Shown here one piece after another: positions 8,318-17,615 of a stretch of DNA of 64,000 nt. Under the pieces are notes generated by a model, which worked only from the letters and a program-made list of their open reading frames with translations, was not told where the DNA came from and ran no database searches. Numbering within the stretch: position 1 is the stretch's first letter; each line of letters begins with the position of its first letter. Both the position numbers and the translations under genes were made by a program. Source of the stretch: Pseudomonadota bacterium (lineage in GTDB: Bacteria > Desulfobacterota > Binatia > Binatales > Binataceae); NCBI GenBank assembly GCA_021324885.1, contig JAJPIF010000013.1:62001-126000 (forward strand). Reading direction: 5' to 3'.

Positions 8318-8992
8318 ATGGAGCAGCGAGCGAGGAAGCCAACGCGGACGGGATCGATCCGGCGCCTGATTGTGGCGCCCGTTGGCTTTTGGGGCGGGCT
8401 GCTTCGCGTCGCTGTCCTCGCGCTGGTGTCGGGCTGCTCGACGTACTCGACTAATCCGATTTCGCGCTCCCCATCCTACTCATCCGCGCCGCTTTCAGCA
8501 GGATCATCCCGCGTTGTTACCGCGTCATGGTACGGAAATGAATTCAAGGGGCATCGTACGAGCAGCGGCGAAATCTTCGATCCCAATGGGCTCACCGCAG
8601 CGTCGCGTTCACTGCCGCTGGGCTCGCATGTCGCAGTGACCAACGTCTCCAATGGCCGGACGGTTGTGGTTCGAATCAACGATCGCGGACCCTATGTTAA
8701 AGGACGCTCCATCGATCTCTCGCGTGCGGCGGCGAAACAAATAGGTCTCGATCGTAAAGGTGTAGGGCGGGTTGAAATCTCCCCCGGCGAATCACCCGGT
8801 GCCGGGGTCTCACGAGTATCCTATACGCCAGGCGCGCCGAGCCCGAGGACCGCCCGATGGTGGTCTTCGGGATGGGAGTCATCGGCGATTGCACCGGTCC
8901 ATCATCGGCGATATCGCCGCAGACGGACGCGGCGCCGGATCGTTCGCAATCCAATCGAACACTGGATCATGTCGGCATTGCCGCGTTTGTGA
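8318..8992 (+). CDS. rlpA: RlpA-like septal ring lipoprotein (double-psi beta-barrel)
   Basis: A 224-residue lipoprotein with a hydrophobic signal ending in the LVSGC lipobox (Cys about 40). The double-psi beta-barrel of RlpA spans about 68-155 and shows ASWYGNEFKGHRTSSGE and the active-site region RINDRGPYVKGRSIDLS. RlpA homologues cleave glycan strands lacking stem peptides at the septum. No SPOR domain is present; instead the C-terminus (about 195-215) is strongly arginine-rich. The gene is followed by about 1.1 kb without recognisable genes. Confidence 0.85.
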   Translation: MEQRARKPTRTGSIRRLIVAPVGFWGGLLRVAVLALVSGCSTYSTNPISRSPSYSSAPLSAGSSRVVTASWYGNEFKGHRTSSGEIFDPNGLTAASRSLPLGSHVAVTNVSNGRTVVVRINDRGPYVKGRSIDLSRAAAKQIGLDRKGVGRVEISPGESPGAGVSRVSYTPGAPSPRTARWWSSGWESSAIAPVHHRRYRRRRTRRRIVRNPIEHWIMSALPRL

Positions 8993-10060
8993 TCAAGCGC
9001 TGCCCAGTCCCAGCTTGTCGTTGAATACAGCAACTATTTTCTCAGTTCCTACTAACTGAGTATTAACGTGGGACTTGTTACGAAGTCTCGCGGCCAAGCG
9101 AATGCATTTGGCACAAGGTCAGCAATTGCGGCTATCGTCGGCGGACTTCGTCCACGCAGCTACCAGATATGGATTTGATCGCTATGCTCTTTAGCGCGCG
9201 ACTATCCACCGAGATTGCGGGCAAACGACTGTAACACCCGATGCCGGGGCCGAATGCACTGTCACCAATTCGGAGGCATGGCCGGCGGAGCTGACAAAGC
9301 AGTCGAATAAACCCGGCGTCGCGCCCGTCGAACAGTCGGAGGGGTTGATGAAATGGTTTCGGCGAATCATCACCGCCTCTTTGCTCAGGCGGCCACGCTC
9401 GTGGCCGCCTGCATATGTCTGTTAGGCGTGGCGCAAGTGCAGCGTCCGTTGCACGCCATCAGCGCGGCGTGCTCGACCGCGATTGCTGTTCAACACCAAC
9501 AGTTGACTCGCCACGCTTTGCAAGAGGTGAGCCGGCGCAGCACGCACCCGCAGGCGCCATCCGCCACGGGTCTGCTGACTGACGCTGGAACCAGCCGGCG
9601 CTTTGTGCGGTTGCGAATGACCTTGTTCGCAGCGCTGTGGCCAATGGAGAATTGGCCGGCGCGCCCGCGCGCATCGTGTGAGGATAGGGACGACCCCGCA
9701 TAACGTCCTTATCGCCGGGCGGCTGCGCGCCCTTGCTCATTTTCGATATTTCGAGACATCTGGCCGCAAAACGCGGGCTGACGGTCAAACCTTCGACGAT
9801 AAGCGACGCGGAGGATACCGATGGCATCGAAGCAACAGCATCGCTGCCTCCAGACGCCAACACTTTGTCTGGTACCAGCAGCCAGCACTATACCGCCTGG
9901 TCATGGCTGCTCTGCGGCCGACACGGAAATGCCATCCGGAGTGACTATTGGCGGCCGGCAGGCGGCGCTTTTCTCATCATGCTGGCAGCGCCGGAACCTC
10001 GCGCAAGAGGCGATCGATCAAATAGAAAGCCGAATTATTCCATGCTGGCGGTAGGGAAAG
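8993..10060. other. Long region without a recognisable gene
   Basis: About 1.07 kb between rlpA and the RND pump. Several open frames of 60-130 codons exist, but they overlap each other, show no domain, and mostly lack ribosome binding sites. The frames at 9353-9703 and 9733-10131 (plus) are the longest and I cannot recognise either. A short hairpin CTCAGTT/AACTGAG lies at 9041-9060 without a T-tract. It may be decayed coding sequence, since a membrane-fusion gene is often found upstream of an RND pump, but I see no homologous motif. Confidence 0.45.
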
Positions 10061-10138
10061 ATGAAAAAGGTTTTGGACGAAGCGCTCAAAATACGCAACA
10101 AGAAAACCAACGCAGCGGGCACACGGGTTGACAGGTAA
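10061..10138 (+). CDS. Possible 25-residue leader ORF before the RND gene
   Basis: A short frame (opening MKKVLDEALK, very lysine-rich) starts with ATG just after a GGGAAAG stretch and stops 5 nt before the RND start codon. Such tight spacing would allow translational coupling. It could equally be the residual tail of a deleted adaptor gene, or chance. There is no homology argument for it. Confidence 0.25.
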   Translation: MKKVLDEALKIRNKKTNAAGTRVDR

Positions 10139-10143
10139 GGACG

Positions 10144-13100
10144 ATGCCAGGCTTTTCGTTGAGAAATCCGTACCTGATCGTAGTAGTGGCGTTGCTGACG
10201 GTTTTGCTAGGGGTGACCGCATTTTACCGGATGCCGGTTGATGTCTTTCCGCGGCTGCATATCAAGGCGGCAGTGGTGGCCACTTTCTATCCGGGGTTTG
10301 CGCCGTTGGCAATGGAGCAGGACATCACCAGCCGTTACGAGCGTTTCTTCACTCTGGGCAGCGGTATCGAGCATATCGAATCGCGTTCGCTTCCTGGCGT
10401 CAGTTTGGTGACGGTGTATTTCCACAGCAACGTCAACATGGACGCCGCGGCGGCGAATCTGGCCACGCTGGCGATGGGGGATCTGGGGCTGATGCCGCCC
10501 GGCACGCTGCCGCCGCTGGTGCTCAAATATAACGCCTCATCGTCCATTCCAGTAATTCTAGTTACCGTCACCGGCCCGTATGGCCAGACCGAACTGCAAA
10601 ACCAGGCGCGCTATAACGTGCGCAATTTCATGGCGACGGTTCAAGGCGCGTCGGTACCCTATCCCTTCGGTGGAAAAATCCGTCAAATCATGGCCTATCT
10701 GCATGGCCAGTCCTTGCAGGTGCTGGGGCTGACGCCGATGGCCGTTGTGCGCGCAATCAACGCGACCAATCAGATCCTGCCGGCCGGCGACGCTAAAATC
10801 GGCAGCTATGACTACTATATCTATGCCAACGCCGAAGTGCCCAAACCAAAGGATATCGATCGCGTGCCGGTTGAACTCGGCCCCGGGCGCGCGCCGGTGA
10901 TGTTCGGCAGTATCGGCGAGGCTAAAGAGGCCGCCGAAATCCAATACAATCTGGTACTGATCAATGGCAAACCCGCGGTATATGTACCCATTTTCAAGCA
11001 GACCGGCGCCAACACACTCGAAGTGATCGAGGGAATCAAAAAGGCGGTTCACGGTGTCACTGGATTAAACGAGGGAGAAAAGGTTAATACCCTGTTCAGC
11101 CAGGAAGACACCATCCTTGACGCCGTCCATTCGCTCGAGCACGAGGCCGCGTCCGGCGCTATTCTCGCTTCGCTGATGATTTTGATTTTTCTTGGCAACT
11201 TCAAATCCACGTTCGCCATATTTCTTTCGATTCCGCTCTCGATCCTGGCAGGAATCATCGGTCTTTATTTCTCAAACGCGACCATCAACATCATGACGCT
11301 GGGCGGCTTCACTCTTGCGATAGGCCGGCTGGTGGACGACTCCACGGTGGTGCTGGAAAACATCAACCGCCATCTGGCCGCCGGCGAAGCGCCCGCAGTG
11401 GCCGCTCGCGCGGGCGCCGAAGAAGTCTCCTACGCGGTGCTCGCTTCCACCATCAGCACGATCGTGGTGTTTTTGCCGGTGATATTCCTTTTCGGCGTTG
11501 CCAAGTATCTGTTCAGCGCGCTCGCCCTTGCGGTTGTGTTCTCGATGGGAGCGTCGTACGTGGTTTCGATGTCAATCATTCCGCTGTTCTGTGCGCGCTA
11601 CCTGACGGCGGACGATGCCCAGGAACATCACGGCGACAACGGCGAGCGCGGGGGTTTTCTCGTTGCCTTCGACCGCGCTTACGAGCGTTTCGCTGAACGG
11701 TTCGCCGCGCTGCTCGACCGCGTGCTCGATCACAAGGCGGTGCTGATCGGGGGAGTGACGGCGCTTTTCGCAGCTTCGATGATGCTGTTTCCGTTGCTTG
11801 GCGAGCGCCTTTTTCCGCGCACCGATGCGGGCAAATTCGTCATCGATATCCGCACCCCGGTCGGTACGCGGCTGGAGCTGACCGAAGCTGCCGCGCGCCG
11901 CCTCAACCGCATCATCCATCAGGTCATCGGGCCGCACGATCTGAAAACAGTGGTTGCCAATCTCGGTGTGGTGCCCAATGTGTCGGCGATCTACACCACC
12001 AATTCGGGCGAAGACACCGGCGAGGTTATGGTGTCGTTGAAAGAAGGCCACAGCAAATCCACTTTATATTACGAAAACCGCCTGCGCCGCGTCCTTGCCA
12101 GACAAATGCCCGAATTGCAGACCTTTTTCGTATCCGGCAGCATCATCGACGCCGTTCTCAACTTTGGCGCGGCCGCGCCAATAGACGTCCAGCTCAGCGC
12201 GCCGATGACCGAGCCCTTTCCGAAGATGTTCAGCTTCGCCCAGAATATCGAGCGGCGCCTGGAACGCCTGCCCGAGGTGCGCCAATCGGAGATCCGTGAA
12301 ATCGCCGACTATCCAACGCTGGTAGTCAACGTCGATCGCACGCGGGCGGCGCGCCTGGGCGTCACTGAGCACCAGGTGGTCACCAACCTGATTACAGCGA
12401 TTGACAACAATGAGATGATCAAACCGTCGATCTGGATCGACCCGATATCAGGCGATGACTACTACTTGAGTGCGCAGTATTTCGAGAAAAACATCAACTC
12501 ACTGGAAACCCTGCTCAACATCCCGGTCGCTCGGCGCGTGGATCCGAACTCGATTTACAGTTCCACTTTTCTACCCAATCCGGGGCGTCCTTCCACCGGC
12601 GAGGGCCATGAACAATCAATACTGTTGCGCGACGTCGCCAGCCTCTCTTATGCCACTTATCCATCAGAGGCTGACCACTACAATATACAGCGCGTGGTTG
12701 ACGTGATGGTCGCGCCGCGCACCTCCGACCTTGGCGGCACGCTTGATGCGGTGCGCCGCGTTGTGAGCAGGCTTGTCCCGCCGCGCAACATCAAAATCTA
12801 CTACCGCGGCTCAGTCGAAATGATGGAAAAGACCTTTGCCAGCTTCAAAAGCGGCTTCCTCCTCGCGATCGTGGTGGTCTACCTGGTCGGCGTGGCCCAG
12901 AGCCGCTCATGGCTGGATCCGTTCATCTTTCTGTTCTCCGTGCCCATGGGGTTAATCGGAGTGGTTTGGATTCTGTGGGCAACCGGCACCACGGTCAACA
13001 TCGAATCCATGATGGGCGTCATTGTCATGATCGGCATCGTCATTTCCAACGCCATCCTGCTGATCGATTTCGCCAACGTCCGGCGTGAACAGGGGATGGC

Positions 13101-13332
13101 GCTGCGGCAGGCTGCGGTCGAGGCGGCGCGCATCCGTATGCGGCCGATTCTGATGACCGCTTTGGCGACGGTGGCCGGCCTGCTGCCGGTCGCGATGAAG
13201 CTGGAGACGGGCTCGGAAGCGTCAGCTCCGCTGGCCCGCTCGGTAATCGGCGGGCTTTCGGTTTCGACGGTAATGACTTTGTTTCTGGTTCCCGCCCTTT
13301 GGGAACTTTTCTACTCGTGGAAAAGGAGGTGA
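10144..13332 (+). CDS. RND family efflux transporter permease (AcrB/CusA-like)
   Basis: A 1062-residue inner-membrane proton-driven exporter. It has the duplicated RND plan: a first transmembrane helix (about 10-28), a large periplasmic porter domain (about 30-330), helices 2-6 (about 335-480), a cytoplasmic loop, a second periplasmic domain, and the terminal helix bundle (about 885-1060). The proton-relay pair D398-D399 lies in GRLVDDSTVVLENI as in characterised pumps. Full length. No membrane-fusion protein or outer-membrane channel is adjacent, so partners must be encoded elsewhere or have been lost. The porter sequence does not reveal the substrate. Confidence 0.93.
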   Translation: MPGFSLRNPYLIVVVALLTVLLGVTAFYRMPVDVFPRLHIKAAVVATFYPGFAPLAMEQDITSRYERFFTLGSGIEHIESRSLPGVSLVTVYFHSNVNMDAAAANLATLAMGDLGLMPPGTLPPLVLKYNASSSIPVILVTVTGPYGQTELQNQARYNVRNFMATVQGASVPYPFGGKIRQIMAYLHGQSLQVLGLTPMAVVRAINATNQILPAGDAKIGSYDYYIYANAEVPKPKDIDRVPVELGPGRAPVMFGSIGEAKEAAEIQYNLVLINGKPAVYVPIFKQTGANTLEVIEGIKKAVHGVTGLNEGEKVNTLFSQEDTILDAVHSLEHEAASGAILASLMILIFLGNFKSTFAIFLSIPLSILAGIIGLYFSNATINIMTLGGFTLAIGRLVDDSTVVLENINRHLAAGEAPAVAARAGAEEVSYAVLASTISTIVVFLPVIFLFGVAKYLFSALALAVVFSMGASYVVSMSIIPLFCARYLTADDAQEHHGDNGERGGFLVAFDRAYERFAERFAALLDRVLDHKAVLIGGVTALFAASMMLFPLLGERLFPRTDAGKFVIDIRTPVGTRLELTEAAARRLNRIIHQVIGPHDLKTVVANLGVVPNVSAIYTTNSGEDTGEVMVSLKEGHSKSTLYYENRLRRVLARQMPELQTFFVSGSIIDAVLNFGAAAPIDVQLSAPMTEPFPKMFSFAQNIERRLERLPEVRQSEIREIADYPTLVVNVDRTRAARLGVTEHQVVTNLITAIDNNEMIKPSIWIDPISGDDYYLSAQYFEKNINSLETLLNIPVARRVDPNSIYSSTFLPNPGRPSTGEGHEQSILLRDVASLSYATYPSEADHYNIQRVVDVMVAPRTSDLGGTLDAVRRVVSRLVPPRNIKIYYRGSVEMMEKTFASFKSGFLLAIVVVYLVGVAQSRSWLDPFIFLFSVPMGLIGVVWILWATGTTVNIESMMGVIVMIGIVISNAILLIDFANVRREQGMALRQAAVEAARIRMRPILMTALATVAGLLPVAMKLETGSEASAPLARSVIGGLSVSTVMTLFLVPALWELFYSWKRR

Positions 13333-13334
13333 GC

Positions 13335-13394
13335 ATGGTGCGTCAAACCCTGCCGGACGAAACTGCAGGCAAGCGACGACGGTTTCATAGATAG
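13335..13394 (+). CDS. Short ORF behind a near-perfect Shine-Dalgarno (truncated gene?)
   Basis: Immediately after the RND stop, AAAGGAGGTGAGC is followed by an ATG at 13335 and a 19-codon frame (MVRQTLPDETAGKRRRFHR). The ribosome binding site is far better than the frame it serves. One reading is that the next gene of the efflux operon began here and was truncated or frameshifted. A functional microprotein is possible but unsupported. Confidence 0.3.
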   Translation: MVRQTLPDETAGKRRRFHR

Positions 13395-13482
13395 GCTCGC
13401 GCGCCCAATGAACCGCGCGAATTACTGGTCACAATGGCTTTTGATGGCAGATTGCCATTTTTATAAGCAAAGGAGAAAGGAG

Positions 13483-13938
13483 ATGAAACCGGGATTTGTT
13501 GTTTCCGCTTTGGCTGGCGCTTTGCTGTTGTCAGCGCCGATCGCTATGGGTGGTGTTTACACCATCCCTACCATGATCGGGCAAAACAGCGCGTCCAGTC
13601 CGCGACCAGCAAGCGGTAATCCTCATGCGATTACCAACAACACTCTCATCACAGGGCCAGGCGTTGGCTTCATGAACCCTGACCAGTGGGCCCGCGCCAA
13701 TGCGGTGTATGTCGAGCATGAGATCGAGAAGGCGAAAGCCAAAGGCCGAGATGTAAGCGTGGCGGACGCTCAGTTCGGACTCGCGATGAACGAGCTGAAT
13801 CATGGTCTGAACAGGGAGAGCGCGCAGCATTTCGACAACGCGCTGATGGCCCTGGGCGTGCAGCCGAACACGCAAGGTCAGAACGCCGGAGAGCCGATGA
13901 AACCGCATTTCCCAATGCCTGGCGAAACCAAACCGTAG
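13483..13938 (+). CDS. Small secreted protein of unknown function
   Basis: A 151-residue protein with a Sec signal peptide (MKPGFVVSALAGALLLSAPIAMG, split here by function at about residue 23) and a hydrophilic mature part without cysteines. The centre (about 70-130) is helical and may carry a tetratricopeptide-like pair of helices around AQFGLAMNELNHGLNRESAQ. The start at 13483 follows GGAGAAAGGAG and puts the signal at the N-terminus; the longer frame from 13408 has no signal. Function unknown. Confidence 0.6.
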   Translation: MKPGFVVSALAGALLLSAPIAMGGVYTIPTMIGQNSASSPRPASGNPHAITNNTLITGPGVGFMNPDQWARANAVYVEHEIEKAKAKGRDVSVADAQFGLAMNELNHGLNRESAQHFDNALMALGVQPNTQGQNAGEPMKPHFPMPGETKP

Positions 13939-14077
13939 GCGCGGACGAACGGATTGTCGCGCAAGAGACGTCCAATCGTTGACAAGGCAGGCGTCCCCGC
14001 GTGGGCTGGACGACGGCTGACCGGCATCGCTGTGGGGCGCACAGCAAAAGCCGCGGCTGGGAGCCACGCCGCATCAA

Positions 14078-14113
14078 CATCAGACCCGCTCCGTGAAGGC
14101 AGCGGGTCTGATG
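14078..14113. repeat. Perfect 13-bp stem-loop between convergent genes
   Basis: CATCAGACCCGCT (14078-14090) pairs exactly with AGCGGGTCTGATG (14101-14113) around a 10-nt loop. It sits between the secreted-protein gene (ends 13938) and the LLM gene (ends 14166), which converge. There is no T-tract on either side, so it may act as a transcript-end stabiliser rather than a classical terminator. Confidence 0.5.
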
Positions 14114-14165
14114 AAAGGTGTCTGCAAGCCGGGCCTTGGCCGCGGCCGCTTTCGGGTGCGATCGT

Positions 14166-15422
14166 TCAGGACGCCCAGCGGGCCTCCTGGGTGGGTATTT
14201 CCGGTTTGACGTTGGCGTAGGCGCGGCTGACCGGCGTGTTCAACTCGAACGGACTGTTGAGGCCCAGCTCCTTGCCCATTTCACGCAGCGCGGGCAGCAC
14301 CTCCTGACCCATCAGCCGGATGTAACTCATCGAGTCTTCGTGGCTGATTCTGCCGTCGTTGCCCCACAGCGCCACGATCGATGGGCGGGTCTCCTCGAGG
14401 TAAATGCGCAGCTTCTCGATGACCTGTTTGGGCGTGCCGGCGATCAGCGTCAGATTCTTGAGCTGATCCTCCAGGGTGACGCGTTCATGTTTGGCCTTGG
14501 TGCGATAGCCGGCGCGCAACTCCGCCATCGGCCGCCGCGCCCATTCGCCCAGGTAGCCGGAGGGCGCCGCCCACACCGGATGGGTCAGCCCGGTGAACTC
14601 GCCCTGCATCCACATGAACTCGCGGGCGTTGCGCAAGGCCTTCTCTTCGGTTTCGTCCACGCGCACCCGCAGCAGATAGCCGCGATATTCGGGGCCGGCC
14701 TGATAACCGGACTTCTCCGCAGTCTCGTCGTAAAGCCGCCACACTTCCTTGCCGGCCGCGATCGGCAGATTGAGCGCGATGTACGGATAGCCGTGCTGCG
14801 CGCACCATACGATGGTTTCGCGGCTGGAGACGCCCGGAACCCAGATGCGCGGATGGGGCTTCTGCATCGGGATTACCCAGGGATTGACCACGCGGAACTG
14901 ATAATGGTTGCCTTCCCAGCGCCAGGGGCCCGGATGGGTCCACGTCTTGATGATCAAATCGTGGGCCTCTTCGAAGCGCTCGCGATTGAAGGCGGGGTTG
15001 GTGTTGCTGGCGAAGGCCTCGACGCCGCCACCACGAACGATTCCGGGGACCAGCCGGCCCTTGGAGAGCAGGTCGATCATCGCCAGTTCCTCGGCCAGGC
15101 GGATGGGATTGTCGGCCACCGGCAAGGGATTTCCCAGCAGTACGATTTTGACCCGCTTGGTCGTGGCCGCGATGGCGGTGGCGAAGATGTTGCATTTGGC
15201 CTGCATGCAGAACGGCGCGTTGTGGTGCTCGTTGAGCATGATGCCGTCCCAACCGCATTCTTCCACGTACTGATATTCTTCGAGCCGTTCGTTATAAAGC
15301 CGGCTTCCGGAAATCGGGTCGAAGAACTTGTTGGGGAACAGCAACGCGGTGTATCCGTAACGGTCGCCTTCCGCGGCCGGATAGGTCGACATCGGTTGCT
15401 CGGTAAAGTACATCAAATGCAT
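14166..15422 (-). CDS. LLM-class flavin-dependent oxidoreductase (luciferase-like)
   Basis: A 418-residue bacterial luciferase-like monooxygenase, a TIM-barrel enzyme that uses reduced FMN or F420. Typical signatures include WDGIMLNEHHN near residue 60, the KIVLLGNPLPVADNPIRLAEE segment near 95, and the LLSKGRLVPGIVRGGG turn near 125. It probably oxidises an organic substrate with O2; the exact substrate and flavin cannot be read from sequence. GAGGAG precedes the ATG. It is divergent from the VOC gene at 15666. A second, more distant LLM enzyme lies at 60389-61603. Confidence 0.9.
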   Translation of the reverse strand: MHLMYFTEQPMSTYPAAEGDRYGYTALLFPNKFFDPISGSRLYNERLEEYQYVEECGWDGIMLNEHHNAPFCMQAKCNIFATAIAATTKRVKIVLLGNPLPVADNPIRLAEELAMIDLLSKGRLVPGIVRGGGVEAFASNTNPAFNRERFEEAHDLIIKTWTHPGPWRWEGNHYQFRVVNPWVIPMQKPHPRIWVPGVSSRETIVWCAQHGYPYIALNLPIAAGKEVWRLYDETAEKSGYQAGPEYRGYLLRVRVDETEEKALRNAREFMWMQGEFTGLTHPVWAAPSGYLGEWARRPMAELRAGYRTKAKHERVTLEDQLKNLTLIAGTPKQVIEKLRIYLEETRPSIVALWGNDGRISHEDSMSYIRLMGQEVLPALREMGKELGLNSPFELNTPVSRAYANVKPEIPTQEARWAS

Positions 15423-15665
15423 CTTTGCGCCTCCTCAATCAGGCCCGGTGCGGCCCGCCGTGGCAGTCGCGCCGCGATCTGCCCGGTTGCGTTTTGCCCA
15501 GTGATAGCAGAATCGCACGCGCTTGTCTCCACATCGGGCGGCCGGTTCCCATATCCCTTTGCGGGAAGTTCGGCCGCGGACAGTCCCGGCTGGCGGGGGT
15601 GGCTTGAGTGGGCGCGGGCGCGGGCGCGAAAATTGAGGGTTAAGATCGCATGAGGAGCAGCGGCC

Positions 15666-16025
15666 ATGGTCAAGGCGCGCAGACTTTATCACATTAATCT
15701 GAACGTCAGCGACATTGAGCGGTCGGTGCGTTTTTACCAAAAGGCGTTCGGCCTGGTCGAGAACTTCCGCCAGGGTCCGCGGATGGTCTTCCTCAGCCCG
15801 CAAGGCGCCGACGACGTGATTACGTTGCATCAGACCGAGCCCGTGGGGCCACAGGGTGTGGCCCATTTCGGCTTCCGGATCGAAGGCGGCAGCCTCGACG
15901 ACGCGGTGGCTGCGGTCGTGGCGGCCGGCGGCAAGTTCCTGAGCAAGGGCCAGCACGCTCCCGGCGTGCTCTATGCCTACGTCCAGGACCCCGACGGCTA
16001 CGTGATCGAGTTGTCGCCGGCCTGA
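15666..16025 (+). CDS. VOC/glyoxalase-fold protein
   Basis: A 119-residue single vicinal-oxygen-chelate module with the paired beta-alpha-beta-beta-beta pattern. Candidate metal ligands are His9 (LYHINLNVSD), His67 (VAHFGFRI) and the Glu near the end (YVIELSPA). VOC proteins act as dioxygenases, glyoxalases, isomerases or resistance proteins, so the activity is open. GAGGAGC precedes the ATG. It is divergent from the LLM gene and ends 17 nt from the end of the oppositely oriented phage cassette, marking that cassette's left border. Confidence 0.85.
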   Translation: MVKARRLYHINLNVSDIERSVRFYQKAFGLVENFRQGPRMVFLSPQGADDVITLHQTEPVGPQGVAHFGFRIEGGSLDDAVAAVVAAGGKFLSKGQHAPGVLYAYVQDPDGYVIELSPA

Positions 16026-16042
16026 AGCGATTGCAATGCGTT

Positions 16043-17131
16043 TTAGCGGGCGGAGCGGAACAGGGCGGCCAGATCACCGCCGTTTTTGTCCACGTAGCGC
16101 TCGTATGCTTCGTCGTCCATGTCGGCGATGTCTTCAAGCGTGACCGGGCCGTCCGGGGGACGCGACGCGATTGCCTGCAGGCTGCTGGAGGCGGCTTTCT
16201 TGCGCTGCAATTCACGGATCTGATCGGCTGCGCTGACGGCGTCGGCGCCTGTGGGCTGCGCCGTTGACGGCGCCGCCATCCTCTTGTAGCCCCACTGCTC
16301 CGACAGTTCGTGCGCAACCATCGCCGGATTGCGGCCCTGGCGGATAGCCCCGCTGACCAGCATCGACGCCTCATTGGCGATTATGCGGGCCCGCTCGGCG
16401 GCGTCGGTGTAGCCCATCAGTTCCAGTTCGCGATTGCGCCGCTCGCGCAGAAATTTGACCCGGTCGTAATAGTCGGGATGGCCCGCAAGGATGAACTCCT
16501 GCTCCAGGCCGCTGAGCACCGCTTGATGGTGCGCGGCCTGGGCTTGCGCGGTATTGAATTGCTGCTGCTGATGCAGGGCTTCGAGCGCGCGCCGATGCTG
16601 GCGCAGTTCCCATTGATAATGCGCCTGGGGATCGGCTGCGGGATCGGGTTCGGGATCGACGGCCGGACGCGCAGCCGCATTGACCTCGGCCGCCGCGCGC
16701 TCCTGGAGCAGACGCAAGCGTTCGCTGACGCGATTCCATTTCTCCTCGTGCTCGGCCAGCTTGCGGTTCAACTCCTCCAGATGGCGCTTGAGCGAGCGGT
16801 TCTCCTGCCGCTCCTTGACCAGCGACCACGCCGGGACACTGTCGTTGGGAGCCATCTTGCGGACCTGTTCATCCGACAATGGCGCGGCGCCGTCGTCGTG
16901 GCTGTCATCGTCGCCGGCCTGCTCGACCTGGCGGACGGTCCGCTCCTGCGCCGGGTCAACGCGCTGCGCCGCGTCCTGCTCCGGGGGCTGAGCATCTGCG
17001 GCATTACCGGAAGCGAGCGCGGCCTCCTCGGCGGGGTCAAGCAGTTCCGGGTCCTCGCCAAAGGAAGCAATATTGGCGGGTTCCATCGATTCCATGGCCG
17101 CCCGATCGGCGTCCTTCTTCTTCATCGCCAT
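16043..17131 (-). CDS. Phage scaffolding-like protein
   Basis: A 362-residue acidic, alanine- and glutamate-rich protein. Residues about 100-165 contain VPAWSLVKERQENRSLKRHL and a long coiled coil. A valine-proline-x-x-x-L-x-x-E-R start to a coiled coil is common in head scaffolding proteins of tailed phages. The C-terminus (about 325-362) has EDIADMDDEAYERYVDK, also of a type seen at the end of scaffold proteins. Such proteins direct procapsid assembly. It is the last gene of the minus-strand cassette that begins with the portal; no major coat gene follows, which is unexpected. GAGGAG precedes the ATG. Confidence 0.6.
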   Translation of the reverse strand: MAMKKKDADRAAMESMEPANIASFGEDPELLDPAEEAALASGNAADAQPPEQDAAQRVDPAQERTVRQVEQAGDDDSHDDGAAPLSDEQVRKMAPNDSVPAWSLVKERQENRSLKRHLEELNRKLAEHEEKWNRVSERLRLLQERAAAEVNAAARPAVDPEPDPAADPQAHYQWELRQHRRALEALHQQQQFNTAQAQAAHHQAVLSGLEQEFILAGHPDYYDRVKFLRERRNRELELMGYTDAAERARIIANEASMLVSGAIRQGRNPAMVAHELSEQWGYKRMAAPSTAQPTGADAVSAADQIRELQRKKAASSSLQAIASRPPDGPVTLEDIADMDDEAYERYVDKNGGDLAALFRSAR

Positions 17132-17188
17132 CTCACAACTCCTCTAACTTGTGCTTTTGCGAACCGATTTCGCGCGGATAGCTGATTT

Positions 17189-17581
17189 TCAAAGCCGCTG
17201 GACTGCGCGGCTGTATTGCGCCCATTGGACTTCAAGTTCGCGCGCCACGAGGCGTTCGACGCGCTCGGCGAATTGATGCTCGCGGCGGTAGGGCGCCTGA
17301 ATCGAGTCGCCGGGTTCAATTGGTTCACCTTTGCGCCGCTTGCTTTCGTACTCGATATCGAAGCGGGTGATCTGGCTGAAAGGAATACGCCGCCAGTCAC
17401 ACAAAAACGCCTCAATCAGCTCGTGCAGGGCGACCAGAAATTCGTAGCGGCGGTCGCCCATGCGCGAGACCCGGATCTGCAGACACTCGCCTCCGGCTTC
17501 ATCCAGGTCGCGCCAGTAATTGCCAACCGTATCGTATTCCTGAAAATGATGAGGAATTGTCCTGATCTGCACGTTGAGCAT
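17189..17581 (-). CDS. Phage-type small protein with a HELIE motif
   Basis: A 130-residue protein with the pattern YEFLVALHELIEAFLC at about 46-61. His53, Glu54 and Glu57 form an HExxE arrangement. A further His102 lies in PYRREHQFAE, giving three possible metal ligands. I associate this architecture with small phage proteins of unknown function often found near head genes. Whether it binds a metal or cleaves a peptide is unproven. It lies between the ATP-grasp gene (35 nt upstream) and the scaffold-like gene (57 nt downstream), all on the minus strand. Confidence 0.6.
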   Translation of the reverse strand: MLNVQIRTIPHHFQEYDTVGNYWRDLDEAGGECLQIRVSRMGDRRYEFLVALHELIEAFLCDWRRIPFSQITRFDIEYESKRRKGEPIEPGDSIQAPYRREHQFAERVERLVARELEVQWAQYSRAVQRL

Positions 17582-17615
17582 GTCGCTGACGAAATTTCCT
17601 TGGCGCCGGCGTGAT

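Noticed and set aside
14118-15653. 511-codon plus-strand frame opposite the LLM gene
   Set aside because: The minus-strand LLM protein has clear family motifs; the plus frame has none and overlaps it fully.
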